Shown here piece after piece: positions 7,324 through 16,042 of a stretch of 56,471 nt of DNA. The stretch comes from Gammaproteobacteria bacterium. Its GTDB lineage: Bacteria > Pseudomonadota > Gammaproteobacteria > GRL18. The position numbers were made by a program, and so were the translations under genes. The stretch lies in NCBI GenBank assembly GCA_016744995.1, contig JADGDG010000027.1, positions 1 to 56,471 on the forward strand, read 5' to 3'. The notes under the pieces were generated by a model. The model was given only the letters and a program-made list of their open reading frames with translations, was not told where the DNA came from and did not search any database. How positions within the stretch are numbered: the first letter of the stretch is position 1; every line of letters starts with the position of its first letter.

Positions 7324-7692
7324 ATGATAAAAACTAACCCACTTTTATCCGTTACTTTTTTTATGACGCAATCAGGTAATGAACCTGTTCGAGAGTGGCT
7401 AAGAGCGCTTGAAACAGATTATAAAAAAAGCATTGGAGAAGATATTAAGCTTATCCAGTTTCGTTGGCCTTTAGGAATGCCTCTGGTTAGAAAAATGGAA
7501 AATGATTTATGGGAAGCACGAAGTAATTTGGCTCACGGAAATATTTCCAGGGTATTTTTTACTATTTCTGGTAGTCAAATGGTTCTATTACATGGTTTTA
7601 TTAAAAAAGCTCAAAAAACACCAAAGAAGGAAATTGAACTGGCTCGTCGTCGTAAAAATGAATGGTTTAAAGAGGTAAAGAACAATGAATAA
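7324..7692 (+). CDS. higB: HigB/RelE-type toxin (phage Gp49-like)
   Basis: This 122-residue protein has the Gp49/HigB-like pattern: EPVREWLRALETDYKKSIGE near the start, PLGMPLVRKMENDLWEARSN in the middle, RVFFTISGSQMVLLHGFIKK as the core strands, and a basic C-terminal helix. Relatives are ribosome-dependent mRNA interferases. It precedes its antitoxin, the higBA order, and overlaps it by eight bases. No ribosome-binding site is visible. The module looks intact. Confidence 0.85.
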   Translation: MIKTNPLLSVTFFMTQSGNEPVREWLRALETDYKKSIGEDIKLIQFRWPLGMPLVRKMENDLWEARSNLAHGNISRVFFTISGSQMVLLHGFIKKAQKTPKKEIELARRRKNEWFKEVKNNE

Positions 7693-7963
7693 ACATGCAG
7701 GAAGTAATTTTGATGATTTTCTTGAAGAGGAAGGTATTTTTGAAGAAGTCTCTGCAAAGGCACATAAACGCCTTCTTGCACTTCAGCTTTCCGATATTAT
7801 GGAAGAAAAGAAAATCACTAAAAGCTCGTTAGCTGAAAAATTAAAAACCAGTCGCTCTCAACTGGATCGCATTCTTGATCCAGAAAACTCTTCAATTACA
7901 CTAGAAGTTTTAGAACGTGTTGCTCACGCTGTTGGTAAAAATTTACGGATTGAGTTTTCATAA
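7685..7963 (+). CDS. higA: HigA-type XRE antitoxin
   Basis: This 92-residue protein carries a Cro/C1-type helix-turn-helix at about residues 38-85 (KKITKSSLAEKLKTSRSQLD, then SITLEVLERVAHAVGK). It starts inside the end of the toxin gene, with AGAGG a few bases upstream. HigA proteins neutralise the toxin and repress the operon through the palindrome upstream. The N-terminal 35 residues are acidic and probably cover the toxin. It is the last gene of the accessory stretch before the lol operon. Confidence 0.85.
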   Translation: MNKHAGSNFDDFLEEEGIFEEVSAKAHKRLLALQLSDIMEEKKITKSSLAEKLKTSRSQLDRILDPENSSITLEVLERVAHAVGKNLRIEFS

Positions 7964-8405
7964 GCTATTTCAATATTAAATATATGATGTTTTTATGTCT
8001 CAAATACGAACTACTTTAAACGTCAGTTTTACATCGTGAAGAGTCATTTTTAAGGCTATTCTTGAGCAAGAAATCTGACCGCTTATTGTACATGATAGCC
8101 TCTTTCGATAGCTTCTGAAATCAATCTGTTCTCAGTTTGGACTGTCTGCTTTTTCACTTAGAACGTGAACCCTAAAAAATATTTCACTTGCTCCTTTGGG
8201 AGGATAGTACTAGCCATAGCTGCTTTCTGGGTAGATGAGATTAATTCTTATTTTAATGAATAACCGCAAAGGTCATCATTTACTTTAATAAAATCACTCT
8301 GCTGAGACCTCTTCTTTTTGAGCATAAGTTGCTTGTTAATAGAGATTGATTGTGTTTTTTATAAAGCTTTGTAGTAAGATTACGGACTATAACTTTTAAC
8401 TGAAT
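7964..8405. other. intergenic region without recognised genes
   Basis: About 440 bases between higA and the lolC leader with many stops in all frames. A short minus-strand frame near 8160-8220 (MASTILPKEQVKYFLGFTF) may be a gene scrap but is too short to assign. An AGGCTAT/ATAGCCT pair near 8053-8101 is weak. No terminator for higA was seen. Confidence 0.4.
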
Positions 8406-8448
8406 AGGTACTTGAAAAACAACGGAATTATAAGTTTTTCAAGTACCT
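8406..8448. repeat. perfect 15-bp inverted repeat in the lolC leader
   Basis: AGGTACTTGAAAAAC (8406-8420) and GTTTTTCAAGTACCT (8434-8448) are perfectly complementary around a 13-base loop. The repeat ends 22 bases before the lolC start. It is not followed by a T-run, so it is not a standard terminator. It could be a leader RNA structure controlling lolCD, a dimeric regulator site, or the remains of a small mobile element at the border of the accessory region. Confidence 0.6.
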
Positions 8449-8470
8449 CTGGGAAATATAATAATAACTG

Positions 8471-9718
8471 ATGTTTAAACCTCTCTCGCTCTTTCTTGGA
8501 TTTCGTTACACACGTGCCAAGCGTCGTAATCAATTTATTTCTTTTATCACCCTGAGTTCATTTACGGGCATTGCTATTGGAGTCTGGGCACTCATTACTG
8601 TGCTTTCAGTGATGAATGGTTTTCAGGCAGAAATCAGGGAACGTATTTTGGGCATGGCTTCCCATGCAACTATCAGCAGTATGAATGGTAAATTACAGGA
8701 CTGGCAATCTGTTGGCGAATTAGTTGAACGGCAGCCTCATGTAGAGGGCACTGCTCCCTATATTCAAAAAGAAGCGATGTTAACCAATGCTGCCAATGTC
8801 CATGGGGCACTGGTTCGCGGTATTGAACCTGAAGAAGAGAAAAAAGTCTCTGAGGTGTCAGAGCATATGATCCGGGGGAGTTATGACGCTCTGAATAAAA
8901 GCAAATACGGCATTATTCTCGGGCGTTATCTTGCGCGTTCAATTGGTGCAGTTGTCGGTTCTAAAATCACCATGGTCACTCCCTCTGCTAATGTGACTCC
9001 CGCAGGTATTATGCCGAGATTGAAACGTTTTACGGTGGTTGGGATTTTTGAAATGGGGCATAACCAGTATGATGCCAATATGGCATTAATACACATTCGT
9101 GATGCGCAGGTTTTATTTAAAATGAAAGGCCTGGTCACCGGATTAAGGCTTAAACTTGATGATTTGTATAATGCACCTCGTATCAGTCGGCAAATAGAAG
9201 GGAAAATTCCAGGTTATCATCGTGTTATTGACTGGACTCAGCACCATGCTAATCTTTTTCGCGCCATTAATATTGAAAAAACTATGATGCTGATTATTTT
9301 ATCTTTGATCATTGCGGTGGCAGCATTTAATATCGTTTCGACTCTGGTTATTGTGGTGAATGATAAACAGGCGGATATTGCTATTTTGCGAACTCTGGGC
9401 GCCAGCCCCGGTATGATTATGCGTATTTTTATTTCCCAGGGGATGGTGATTGGACTGGTTGGGACGGTGCTTGGTATTGTCACAGGGATATTGACGGCAC
9501 AAAATATTCAGACCATTGTGCCAGCTCTGGAGAGTCTTCTGGGGATAAAATTTCTTGCACCGGAAATCTATCTTATTAGTGATCTGCCTTCGGAGATGAA
9601 ATGGTCAGATGTTTTTATCACCGGTACTATTTCATTTTGCCTCACGGTTTTAGCGACCATTTATCCGGCATGGCGTGCATCCCGGGTTCAACCTGCGGAG
9701 GCACTTCGCTATGAGTAA
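8471..9718 (+). CDS. lolC: lipoprotein-releasing ABC transporter permease LolC/LolE
   Basis: This 415-residue inner-membrane protein begins LSLFLGFRYTRAKRRNQFIS, typical of LolC/E. It has one N-terminal membrane helix (about 25-48), a large periplasmic domain and three C-terminal helices (about 270-400), including VSTLVIVVNDKQADIAILRT and the terminal YPAWRASRVQPAEALRYE. With LolD it extracts outer-membrane lipoproteins from the inner membrane and passes them to LolA. Only one permease gene is next to lolD, so a single-permease (LolF-like) transporter or a second copy elsewhere is possible. It overlaps lolD by eight bases. Confidence 0.9.
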   Translation: MFKPLSLFLGFRYTRAKRRNQFISFITLSSFTGIAIGVWALITVLSVMNGFQAEIRERILGMASHATISSMNGKLQDWQSVGELVERQPHVEGTAPYIQKEAMLTNAANVHGALVRGIEPEEEKKVSEVSEHMIRGSYDALNKSKYGIILGRYLARSIGAVVGSKITMVTPSANVTPAGIMPRLKRFTVVGIFEMGHNQYDANMALIHIRDAQVLFKMKGLVTGLRLKLDDLYNAPRISRQIEGKIPGYHRVIDWTQHHANLFRAINIEKTMMLIILSLIIAVAAFNIVSTLVIVVNDKQADIAILRTLGASPGMIMRIFISQGMVIGLVGTVLGIVTGILTAQNIQTIVPALESLLGIKFLAPEIYLISDLPSEMKWSDVFITGTISFCLTVLATIYPAWRASRVQPAEALRYE

Positions 9719-10403
9719 TTCAAATAATAATGTAATAATTGACTGCCAGAATATAGATCAATATTTTGATGACGGCACCAGCCGGGTTGATATTTTTCAG
9801 GGGTTGAATCTGCAAATAGAGGCTGGTCAGCGCGTGGCCATTGTTGGTGCCTCAGGTTCAGGCAAAAGCACTTTATTGTATATGATGGGTGGTCTGGATA
9901 AGATTAAATCCGGCCGGTTACTGCTGGACGGTCATGATATCAGGCAATTAAATGCAAAAAAACTTGGCATTTTGCGGAATAAGACACTAGGCTTTGTTTA
10001 TCAGTTTCATCATTTGCTACATGAATTTTCGGCTTTGGAAAATGTTGCGATGCCGTTGCTTATCCGTGGTGATAGTACACTTCAGGCGAAAGAGAAGGCA
10101 GCTGATATTCTGGAGCAGGTGGGACTCAGTCATCGCCTGAAACATAAACCCGGGGAGTTATCCGGGGGAGAACGACAGCGTGCGGCTATTGCCCGGGCAC
10201 TGGTTACTAATCCACGATGTTTGCTGGCTGATGAGCCTACAGGGAACTTGGATAATGCCACTGCAAAACAGGTGTATGAATTGTTGATGAAATTGAATGA
10301 AGAGATGAATATAAGCCTGGTTCTGGTGACTCATGATGAGACGCTGGCCTCGCGCATGGATAAAACATTGCTGCTCTCTGAGGGCAAGTTGTCCCGGATT
10401 TGA
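9711..10403 (+). CDS. lolD: lipoprotein-releasing ABC transporter ATPase LolD
   Basis: This 230-residue ABC ATPase has Walker A GASGSGKST (about 45-53), a Q-loop region FVYQFHHLLHEFSALENVAM typical of LolD, the signature LSGGERQRAAIARAL, Walker B CLLADEPTGNLD and an H-loop VTHDE. It energises lipoprotein release with the permease encoded just upstream. The start at 9711 overlaps the lolC stop; upstream in-frame Met codons belong to lolC in another frame. The next gene, an HD-GYP protein, follows after 80 bases. Confidence 0.93.
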   Translation: MSNSNNNVIIDCQNIDQYFDDGTSRVDIFQGLNLQIEAGQRVAIVGASGSGKSTLLYMMGGLDKIKSGRLLLDGHDIRQLNAKKLGILRNKTLGFVYQFHHLLHEFSALENVAMPLLIRGDSTLQAKEKAADILEQVGLSHRLKHKPGELSGGERQRAAIARALVTNPRCLLADEPTGNLDNATAKQVYELLMKLNEEMNISLVLVTHDETLASRMDKTLLLSEGKLSRI

Positions 10404-10483
10404 TTTGGATGCTCTTTATATCATTATTACGAGATGTTGCGTGACGCTGTGTAATGTTGTGCAATACTGTATGAAGCCGATTG

Positions 10484-11743
10484 ATGAAAAAAATAGTACT
10501 TGATAGCCAGCTAGTTAAAGTGAAAGTAGCAGTTGAAAAGCTGATGCTGGGTCAGTATGTTACTGAACTTGACCGTCCATGGCTGGAATCACCCTTCCTG
10601 TTTCAGGGCTTTTTTCTGACCACTGATAAACATATTTCTCTGGTTCAGGAATTGTGTCAGTATGTCTATGTTGATACTACTCGCATCATTGAAAAAGAAA
10701 CAGAATTCTTACAGGAAGATAAGCGTAAAAATATTGTTTATCCGCCACCACCCAAAAAAACCAGCACATTTTTTAAAGAAATCACTCAGTCTGATAAAAT
10801 ATTCTCTAAGACATTGCAGTTGATCAAGGGATTTTTAAAAAATATTGAAGTGAATAAAAACCTGGATATTGATGAAGCCAAAAAGGCAGTTGATCAGGTT
10901 GTTTATAGTGTGATTAAAACCCCTGATGCCCTTATGTGGTTGACACAATTGAAAAAAAAGGATGAATATACCTCGCAGCATAGTATGAATGTCTGTGTGC
11001 TGTCCGTTGCGCTTGGACGTTATATTGGCTTAGCTGAAAATGAGTTAAAAGAACTCGGGCTTTGCGGTATGTTGCATGATATGGGGAAAATGCTGATACC
11101 TGATAAAGTTCTGAATAAGCCGGGTAAGTTAGAAGGTAAAGAAATTAAGATCATGAAATACCATACCGTTCTTGGTTTGAAAATTCTGAAAAAATCAAAG
11201 GGCCGGGTGCCGCTCTCAGTGATCAATGTTGCATACTCTCATCATGAACGAGTTGATGGGAAAGGTTATCCCAGGGGGATTGGGCAAGATAAGATATCTC
11301 GCCCAACCCGAATTGTGGCCATTGCGGATATGTATGATGCATTGACCAGTGATCGAGTCTATCGTAAGGGCTGCAGTCATCTTGAAGCTATTGATATCAT
11401 GGCAAAAATGAGTGGCAAGCATCTTGATTATGCTCTGGTACTGAAATTTATTGAGTGTTTGAGTATTTATCCACCGGGTAGTATTGTCGAATTAACCAAT
11501 AATGAAATTGCCATTGTAGTCGAAGTGAATCAGGATGAGAAGCTTCGCCCGAAGATTATTTTATTGCTTGGTTCAGATAAGCAGCCCCGATCTGAAAAGG
11601 TAATTGATCTGGCCCAAAGAGATAAAGACATTGGTGGTGAAATGTATACTATCAGACGAACTGTCAGAGCGGTTGATTATGATATTGATATTATGAAATT
11701 TTATAACCGTGGTGTGTTACAAAAAGGCTTTTCTAGTTTGTAA
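10484..11743 (+). CDS. HD-GYP phosphodiesterase with DUF3391 N-terminus
   Basis: This 419-residue protein has an N-terminal DUF3391 domain (about 8-140; VEKLMLGQYVTELDRPWLES) and an HD-GYP domain (about 165-330). The metal-binding motifs are visible: HSMNVCVLSVALGR, MLHDMGKMLIP, a later YSHHERVDGKGYPRG, and AIADMYDALTSDRVYRKG. HD-GYP proteins hydrolyse cyclic di-GMP to pGpG or GMP. The GYP triad reads GYP intact. It lacks membrane segments and so is cytoplasmic. The ATG at 10484 is preferred over a TTG one codon upstream. It is downstream of lolCD but separated by 80 bases. Confidence 0.9.
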   Translation: MKKIVLDSQLVKVKVAVEKLMLGQYVTELDRPWLESPFLFQGFFLTTDKHISLVQELCQYVYVDTTRIIEKETEFLQEDKRKNIVYPPPPKKTSTFFKEITQSDKIFSKTLQLIKGFLKNIEVNKNLDIDEAKKAVDQVVYSVIKTPDALMWLTQLKKKDEYTSQHSMNVCVLSVALGRYIGLAENELKELGLCGMLHDMGKMLIPDKVLNKPGKLEGKEIKIMKYHTVLGLKILKKSKGRVPLSVINVAYSHHERVDGKGYPRGIGQDKISRPTRIVAIADMYDALTSDRVYRKGCSHLEAIDIMAKMSGKHLDYALVLKFIECLSIYPPGSIVELTNNEIAIVVEVNQDEKLRPKIILLLGSDKQPRSEKVIDLAQRDKDIGGEMYTIRRTVRAVDYDIDIMKFYNRGVLQKGFSSL

Positions 11744-11812
11744 TATTTCCCCCTCTCCCTTAGCTTAGTAAGAAGTTTAGTAAGAGGTTTAGTAAGAAAA
11801 GGGGGAAATATT
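11742..11812. terminator. bidirectional terminator-like hairpin with 12-bp tandem repeats in the loop
   Basis: AATATTTCCCCCT (11742-11754) pairs perfectly with AGGGGGAAATATT (11800-11812) between two convergent genes. The 45-base loop contains three 12-bp direct repeats of the type TTTAGTAAGAGG (11764-11775, 11776-11787, 11788-11799). Placement between converging genes fits a shared transcription end; the loop is unusually long. Confidence 0.5.
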
Positions 11813-11815
11813 CTC

Positions 11816-12604
11816 TTATTTTAGCTCAATATTTGCACTGGTTTTTAGAACTTCAATATATTTATTTAACTCTTCTTTGATTAACACTTTTTTGATGTCT
11901 TCTTTTATAGCTTTAAACTCGGGTGGTTTAATTGAGCGGGTATCATCCATAATGATAACGTGCCAGCCAAATTGAGATTTAACAGCTGTTTTTCCAAGTT
12001 CACCTTTTTTCAAACCAGAGACCATTTGGTAAAGTGGGGCAACCATATCCTGTGCTGAAAACCAGCCCAAATCGCCGCCTTGTGAACCTGAACCGACATC
12101 AGTTGATTTTTCTTTTGCCAATGCTGCAAAGTCAGCACCATCTTGAAGCTCTTTAATTAATGCTTTTGCTTCGTCTTCTGATTTAACCAGAATATGACGA
12201 GCCTTATATTCTTTTTTGGCTTTAGCAACAATATTTGTTTCATAATAAGTTTTTATTTTTGCTTCATCAATTTTAACCCCCTGAGCAATGGTGATCAGAT
12301 AGGTTGAAGCGATATAACTTTCTGTCAGTGCTTTTAGTGTCGCAGTGATTTCTGGTGTTTGATCAAATTTGTTTTTTGCCGCCTCCTCTAAGAGCAACTG
12401 GCGACTGATCAAGGCTTCTGTCAGATGTTTTTTCTGATCGGGAGTGATTTGCTCATAATCAATTTTATTTTGTATGGCTACAATTTTAAGCTGACTTTCT
12501 GGGATATCATGACCATTAACCGTGGCCAGAGTTTTGTCTTCTGCAAATGAAGGTGAGCTGCTTAAAATTAAACTTGAGAGCATGAATATAGATAAGAATT
12601 TCAT
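11816..12604 (-). CDS. periplasmic parvulin-type peptidyl-prolyl isomerase
   Basis: This protein of 262 residues has a signal peptide (MKFLSIFMLSSLILSSSPSFA), a SurA/PrsA-like helical chaperone part (about 25-130) and a parvulin domain (about 133-225) with YKARHILVKSEDEAKALIKE, GSQGGDLGWF and GWHVIIMDD. It should catalyse proline cis-trans isomerisation and help fold exported proteins. It is the last gene of a minus-strand run yciB-yciI-ppiC, with a 60-base gap before it. The family also includes SurA paralogues; only one parvulin domain is present here. Confidence 0.9.
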   Translation of the reverse strand: MKFLSIFMLSSLILSSSPSFAEDKTLATVNGHDIPESQLKIVAIQNKIDYEQITPDQKKHLTEALISRQLLLEEAAKNKFDQTPEITATLKALTESYIASTYLITIAQGVKIDEAKIKTYYETNIVAKAKKEYKARHILVKSEDEAKALIKELQDGADFAALAKEKSTDVGSGSQGGDLGWFSAQDMVAPLYQMVSGLKKGELGKTAVKSQFGWHVIIMDDTRSIKPPEFKAIKEDIKKVLIKEELNKYIEVLKTSANIELK

Positions 12605-12664
12605 TAATATATTTCCTGATTGGTTTGGATTTAATCTGGTTGATGTAACTGTTTTTTTCCAGGT

Positions 12665-12964
12665 TTAAGGGAGTACTTTTTTAAATGGTTTAACGATAAC
12701 GTTATCGTAAACCCCGGCAGTAATATAGGGATCGTTATCAGCCCAGTCCTGAGCATCCTGCAATGTCTTAAATTCAGCAACGACCAATGAGCCAGTAAAG
12801 CCGGCCTCTCCAGGATCATTGCTGTCAATTGCTGGATGTGGGCCTGCTAAAATCAGGCGACCTTCGCTTTGGAGTGTTTCTAATCGAGCCAGGTGGTCTG
12901 GACGTGCTGCCAGACGTTTATCTAATGTGTTCTCAATATCAGTAGCAATAATGGCATAAATCAT
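12665..12964 (-). CDS. yciI: YciI-family protein
   Basis: This 99-residue protein has the YciI ferredoxin-like fold: MIYAIIATDIENTLDKRLAA, the conserved RPDHLARLETL with the His that the family uses, GRLILAGPHPA and the acidic DPYITAGVY at the end. The biochemical role in the cell is unsettled; distant members are dehydrochlorinases. Its start touches the end of yciB (one-base overlap), and the yciB-yciI order is conserved in gammaproteobacteria. Confidence 0.9.
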   Translation of the reverse strand: MIYAIIATDIENTLDKRLAARPDHLARLETLQSEGRLILAGPHPAIDSNDPGEAGFTGSLVVAEFKTLQDAQDWADNDPYITAGVYDNVIVKPFKKVLP

Positions 12965-13554
12965 TAAGTCATTTCCTCATCATCGTCAGTTTCTTCTACG
13001 AGTATATGGCGTTGTAAATAAAATATTTGAAAAATCATAAAGACAAAAGTCAGGCCTAACATGCCATACATTTTAAAGTCGACCCATATCACCTGACGTG
13101 CTTCTTCAGTCAGGTTGACCCCGTAAAAAAAAGCTACATATAAATTTAGCAGGCCGCAAAACATAAAAAAGGCGACCCACATCATATTCAGCCGAAACCA
13201 GATAGGCTCAGGCAGTTGAATAGCCTCATCTAATTGTCTCTGGATTATGTTTTTTTTACCAATGAATTGACTGCCTAAAAGTACCAGTCCGAAAATCCAG
13301 TTAATGGCGGTGACCTTCCATTTAATAAAAGTGTCATCCTGAAAGAGTAAAGTCAGACCACCGAAAAAGAGAATAACAACCAGATTGATAATATGTTGAT
13401 TTTCCAATTTTTTATGCATCAGCCACTGGATAGCACTATGGATTAATGTTGCAATAATTGCTGCTGTGGTAGCTGCATAAATGTCATTGTCGGTGAGTTT
13501 GTAGGTACCGAAAAAAATAATTATGGGTAAAAAGTCGTAGATAAATTTCAGCAT
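12964..13554 (-). CDS. yciB: inner-membrane septation protein YciB (IspZ)
   Basis: This 196-residue membrane protein starts MLKFIYDFLPIIIFFGTYKL, the family signature, and has about five hydrophobic segments, including HSAIQWLMHKKLENQHIINL and WVAFFMFCGLLNLYVAFFYG. The short acidic tail ends EETDDDEEMT. YciB/IspZ acts in envelope integrity and septation and links to elongation and division complexes in studied species. It heads the minus-strand run with yciI and ppiC and is divergent from the yciV operon. Confidence 0.92.
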   Translation of the reverse strand: MLKFIYDFLPIIIFFGTYKLTDNDIYAATTAAIIATLIHSAIQWLMHKKLENQHIINLVVILFFGGLTLLFQDDTFIKWKVTAINWIFGLVLLGSQFIGKKNIIQRQLDEAIQLPEPIWFRLNMMWVAFFMFCGLLNLYVAFFYGVNLTEEARQVIWVDFKMYGMLGLTFVFMIFQIFYLQRHILVEETDDDEEMT

Positions 13555-13785
13555 AGTAATTGAGGGTGCAAAATTCCTGTTATTTAAGTTTGACTCCGGA
13601 TTACTTTAAACCGTGAGCGCTTGATATTTTGACATTTTAATCCTGTCAGAACAACTTTTTGTCAGTCAGGATAAAAATGGCTCATAAATAGTATTCTGTT
13701 TGACTCGGTAATTTTGATAAAATTCAATAAAAAGATAATATTAGCTATAAAAATAGGTTAAGATTAGTGGTTTTTTATCAGGACG

Positions 13786-14622
13786 ATGTCACCTACTATG
13801 CAAATTGACCTTCATACTCATTCAACGGCTTCAGATGGGCGTCTGGCTCCATCTGAACTGGTTAATCGTGCCGCACTGGCAGGGGTTGAGATGCTTGCTC
13901 TGACTGATCATGATGGCACTGACGGTCTGGATGAAGCCCGCACAAGTGCTGATGAGTTAGGAATTCGATTCATCAACGGTATTGAATTATCAGTCACCTG
14001 GAATAAAAGAACGGTGCATATTGTGGGCTTAAATTTTGACCCGGACTATGCGCCTTTAAAAGCGGGTATTCAGGTGCTTCAGACATTTCGTCACACCCGA
14101 GCCAAAGAAATTGCCTTAAAGCTGGAAAAATCAGGCATTGAAGGTGCCTATGAAGGTGCCAGACGTTTTTCGGGAGGCAAGATGCTGGGGAGAATGCATT
14201 TTGCTAATTTCCTGGTGGATTCCGGTTATGAAAAGAATGTTCGAAACGTTTTTAAACATTACCTGGTGAATAATAAACCTGGTCATGTGACAGACGAGTG
14301 GGCCACCCTGGATGATGCGGTTAGCTGGATCACCGGGGCAGGCGGTGTTGCCGTGATTGCACATCCAGCCCGTTATAAGTTAACCCGGACAAAATTGCGG
14401 AAATTAATAAAAGATTTTATCAGCGCGGGTGGTCAGGCAATGGAAGTGGTTTCCGGCAGTCATAATGTCAATGAAATGAAAACCATGGCCTGTCATGCTG
14501 CTGATTTTGATTTATACGCTTCGATGGGTTCAGATTTTCATGATCCTGATTTTCCCTGGATTAAACTGGGAAGACTGGTAGAATTGCCGCCGAAATGTAA
14601 ACCCGTCTGGGATCTGTTTTAA
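13786..14622 (+). CDS. rnm: PHP-domain phosphoesterase, YciV/RNase AM type
   Basis: This protein of about 278 residues has PHP motifs: DLHTHSTASDG, LALTDHDGTDGL, NGIELSVTW, AVIAHPARYKL and MGSDFHDPDFPW. The E. coli relative (YciV, RNase AM) trims 5' ends of rRNAs and other small RNAs and hydrolyses 3',5'-bisphosphonucleotides. Two starts are possible: ATG 13786, with CAGGA only two bases away, and ATG 13798. The family usually begins near the second, at the DLHTHS strand. It opens the run yciV-yciO-M50-trpS-scpA-scpB-rluB, a conserved order. Confidence 0.88.
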   Translation: MSPTMQIDLHTHSTASDGRLAPSELVNRAALAGVEMLALTDHDGTDGLDEARTSADELGIRFINGIELSVTWNKRTVHIVGLNFDPDYAPLKAGIQVLQTFRHTRAKEIALKLEKSGIEGAYEGARRFSGGKMLGRMHFANFLVDSGYEKNVRNVFKHYLVNNKPGHVTDEWATLDDAVSWITGAGGVAVIAHPARYKLTRTKLRKLIKDFISAGGQAMEVVSGSHNVNEMKTMACHAADFDLYASMGSDFHDPDFPWIKLGRLVELPPKCKPVWDLF

Positions 14623-14642
14623 TCGTTATCAGGATCAATTAA

Positions 14643-15263
14643 ATGAGCCAGTTTTTTCAAATACATGATGAAAACCCACAGCATAGATTAGTGCGTCAGG
14701 CAGCTGATATTGTTCGTCAGGGCGGTATTATTGTCTATCCGACGGATTCAGGCTATGCTCTTGGTTGTCATCTTGGCGATAAACAATCGATGGATAAAAT
14801 TCGTCAGATAAGACAGCTTGATAAAGCACATAATTTTACTCTGGTGTGCCGGGATTTGTCTGAAATTAGTAAATATGCTCAAACGGATAATTCACACTAC
14901 CGTCTGCTCAAAGCCCATACTCCGGGGGCGTATACTTTTATTCTCAAAGCAACCAGAGAATTACCTAAACGGCTGATGCACCCTAAACGTAAAACCATTG
15001 GCCTGCGTATCCCCGACAATATAATTGCTCAGGCTCTGCTTGAAGAACTGGATGAGCCGCTGATGAGCTCCACTTTGATTCTGCCCGGTGAAGATATGCC
15101 CATGACCGATCCTTATGAGATCCGTCAAATACTGGAGCGTCAGCTGGATTTGATTATTGATGGTGGTTTCTGCGGTTTTGAACCGACTACGGTGATTGAT
15201 TTTGAAGATGATGTGCCAGTGATTGTGCGTAAAGGACTGGGTGACACAGCACCTTTTGAGTAA
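14643..15263 (+). CDS. yciO: YciO family (Sua5/YrdC-like) protein
   Basis: This 206-residue protein has the Sua5/YrdC fold: GGIIVYPTDSGYALGCHLGD, KIRQIRQLDKAHNFTLVCRD, HTPGAYTFILKATRELPKRL and LRIPDNIIAQALLEE. Sua5/TsaC makes threonylcarbamoyl-AMP for the t6A tRNA modification; YciO is a paralogue whose own role is less certain. The MSSTLILPGED segment is typical of YciO rather than TsaC. It follows yciV after 20 bases and is followed by a site-2 protease gene. Confidence 0.88.
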   Translation: MSQFFQIHDENPQHRLVRQAADIVRQGGIIVYPTDSGYALGCHLGDKQSMDKIRQIRQLDKAHNFTLVCRDLSEISKYAQTDNSHYRLLKAHTPGAYTFILKATRELPKRLMHPKRKTIGLRIPDNIIAQALLEELDEPLMSSTLILPGEDMPMTDPYEIRQILERQLDLIIDGGFCGFEPTTVIDFEDDVPVIVRKGLGDTAPFE

Positions 15264-15306
15264 CCGGTTTTTATTTCCAAGACCTTAAATATGATATAAT
15301 TCTTCG

Positions 15307-15996
15307 ATGGACGCATCAACAATACAAAAAATTACTATCTGGATCCTGCCGGTGCTTCTGGCGGTTTCTTTGCATGAGGCAGCGCATGCCTGGATGGCGA
15401 ATAGAAAAGGGGATCCTACGGCCAGATTATTGGGCCGCTTAACCTTTAACCCCTTTAAACATATTGATCCCGTTGGCACCATTCTGGTGCCTGCTTTAAT
15501 GATTACATTTACCGGTTTTGCTTTTGGCTGGGCGAAACCTGTGCCTGTTGATATCAGAAACTTGGGTAACCCCAAGAAAGATATGATGTGGGTGGCAATG
15601 GCAGGGCCTGCCAGTAACTTTATTATGGCGCTTATCTGGGCTATTTTATTGCACATCAGTGTTTTACTGCTTGATAGCCGTTCTGCAATCAGTTTGTTTT
15701 TCTTATTAATGCCTGTGGCAGGTATTACAATTAATGTTATTTTAGGGGTATTGAATCTATTGCCTATACCACCACTTGACGGCAGTCGAATTTTATCCGG
15801 ATTATTATCCCCTGGCGCATCTCAGCAATACAATAAAATAGAGCCTTATGGATTTTTTATTATTATCGGATTAATGCTTTCAGGCTTATTATCCTCTATT
15901 ATTTTTCCAGTAATTAGTTTGGTTTTAATCACTTTATCTGCCATATCAGGGCTTGATGCAGAGGTTTTTTATCGTTTGTTAGGCGCCATCCAGTAA
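15307..15996 (+). CDS. site-2 protease family (M50) membrane protein
   Basis: This 229-residue membrane protein has the zinc motif HEAAH (about 23-27), GRLTFNPFKHIDPVGTILVP, an AMAGPASNFIMAL segment, and a second motif NLLPIPPLDGSRIL that supplies the aspartate ligand. It belongs to the short prokaryotic site-2 protease subfamily of unknown substrate that is often found between yciO and trpS. About six membrane segments are present and no PDZ domain. The gene starts 43 bases after yciO, in the same operon. Confidence 0.9.
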   Translation: MDASTIQKITIWILPVLLAVSLHEAAHAWMANRKGDPTARLLGRLTFNPFKHIDPVGTILVPALMITFTGFAFGWAKPVPVDIRNLGNPKKDMMWVAMAGPASNFIMALIWAILLHISVLLLDSRSAISLFFLLMPVAGITINVILGVLNLLPIPPLDGSRILSGLLSPGASQQYNKIEPYGFFIIIGLMLSGLLSSIIFPVISLVLITLSAISGLDAEVFYRLLGAIQ

Positions 15997-16042
15997 ACAG
16001 TCATTTTTATTTAACTTTTATCTACAATATACGGAGTCAATT

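Noticed and set aside
8406..8448. Riboswitch before lolC
   Set aside because: A single hairpin without any known aptamer motif; kept as an inverted repeat only.
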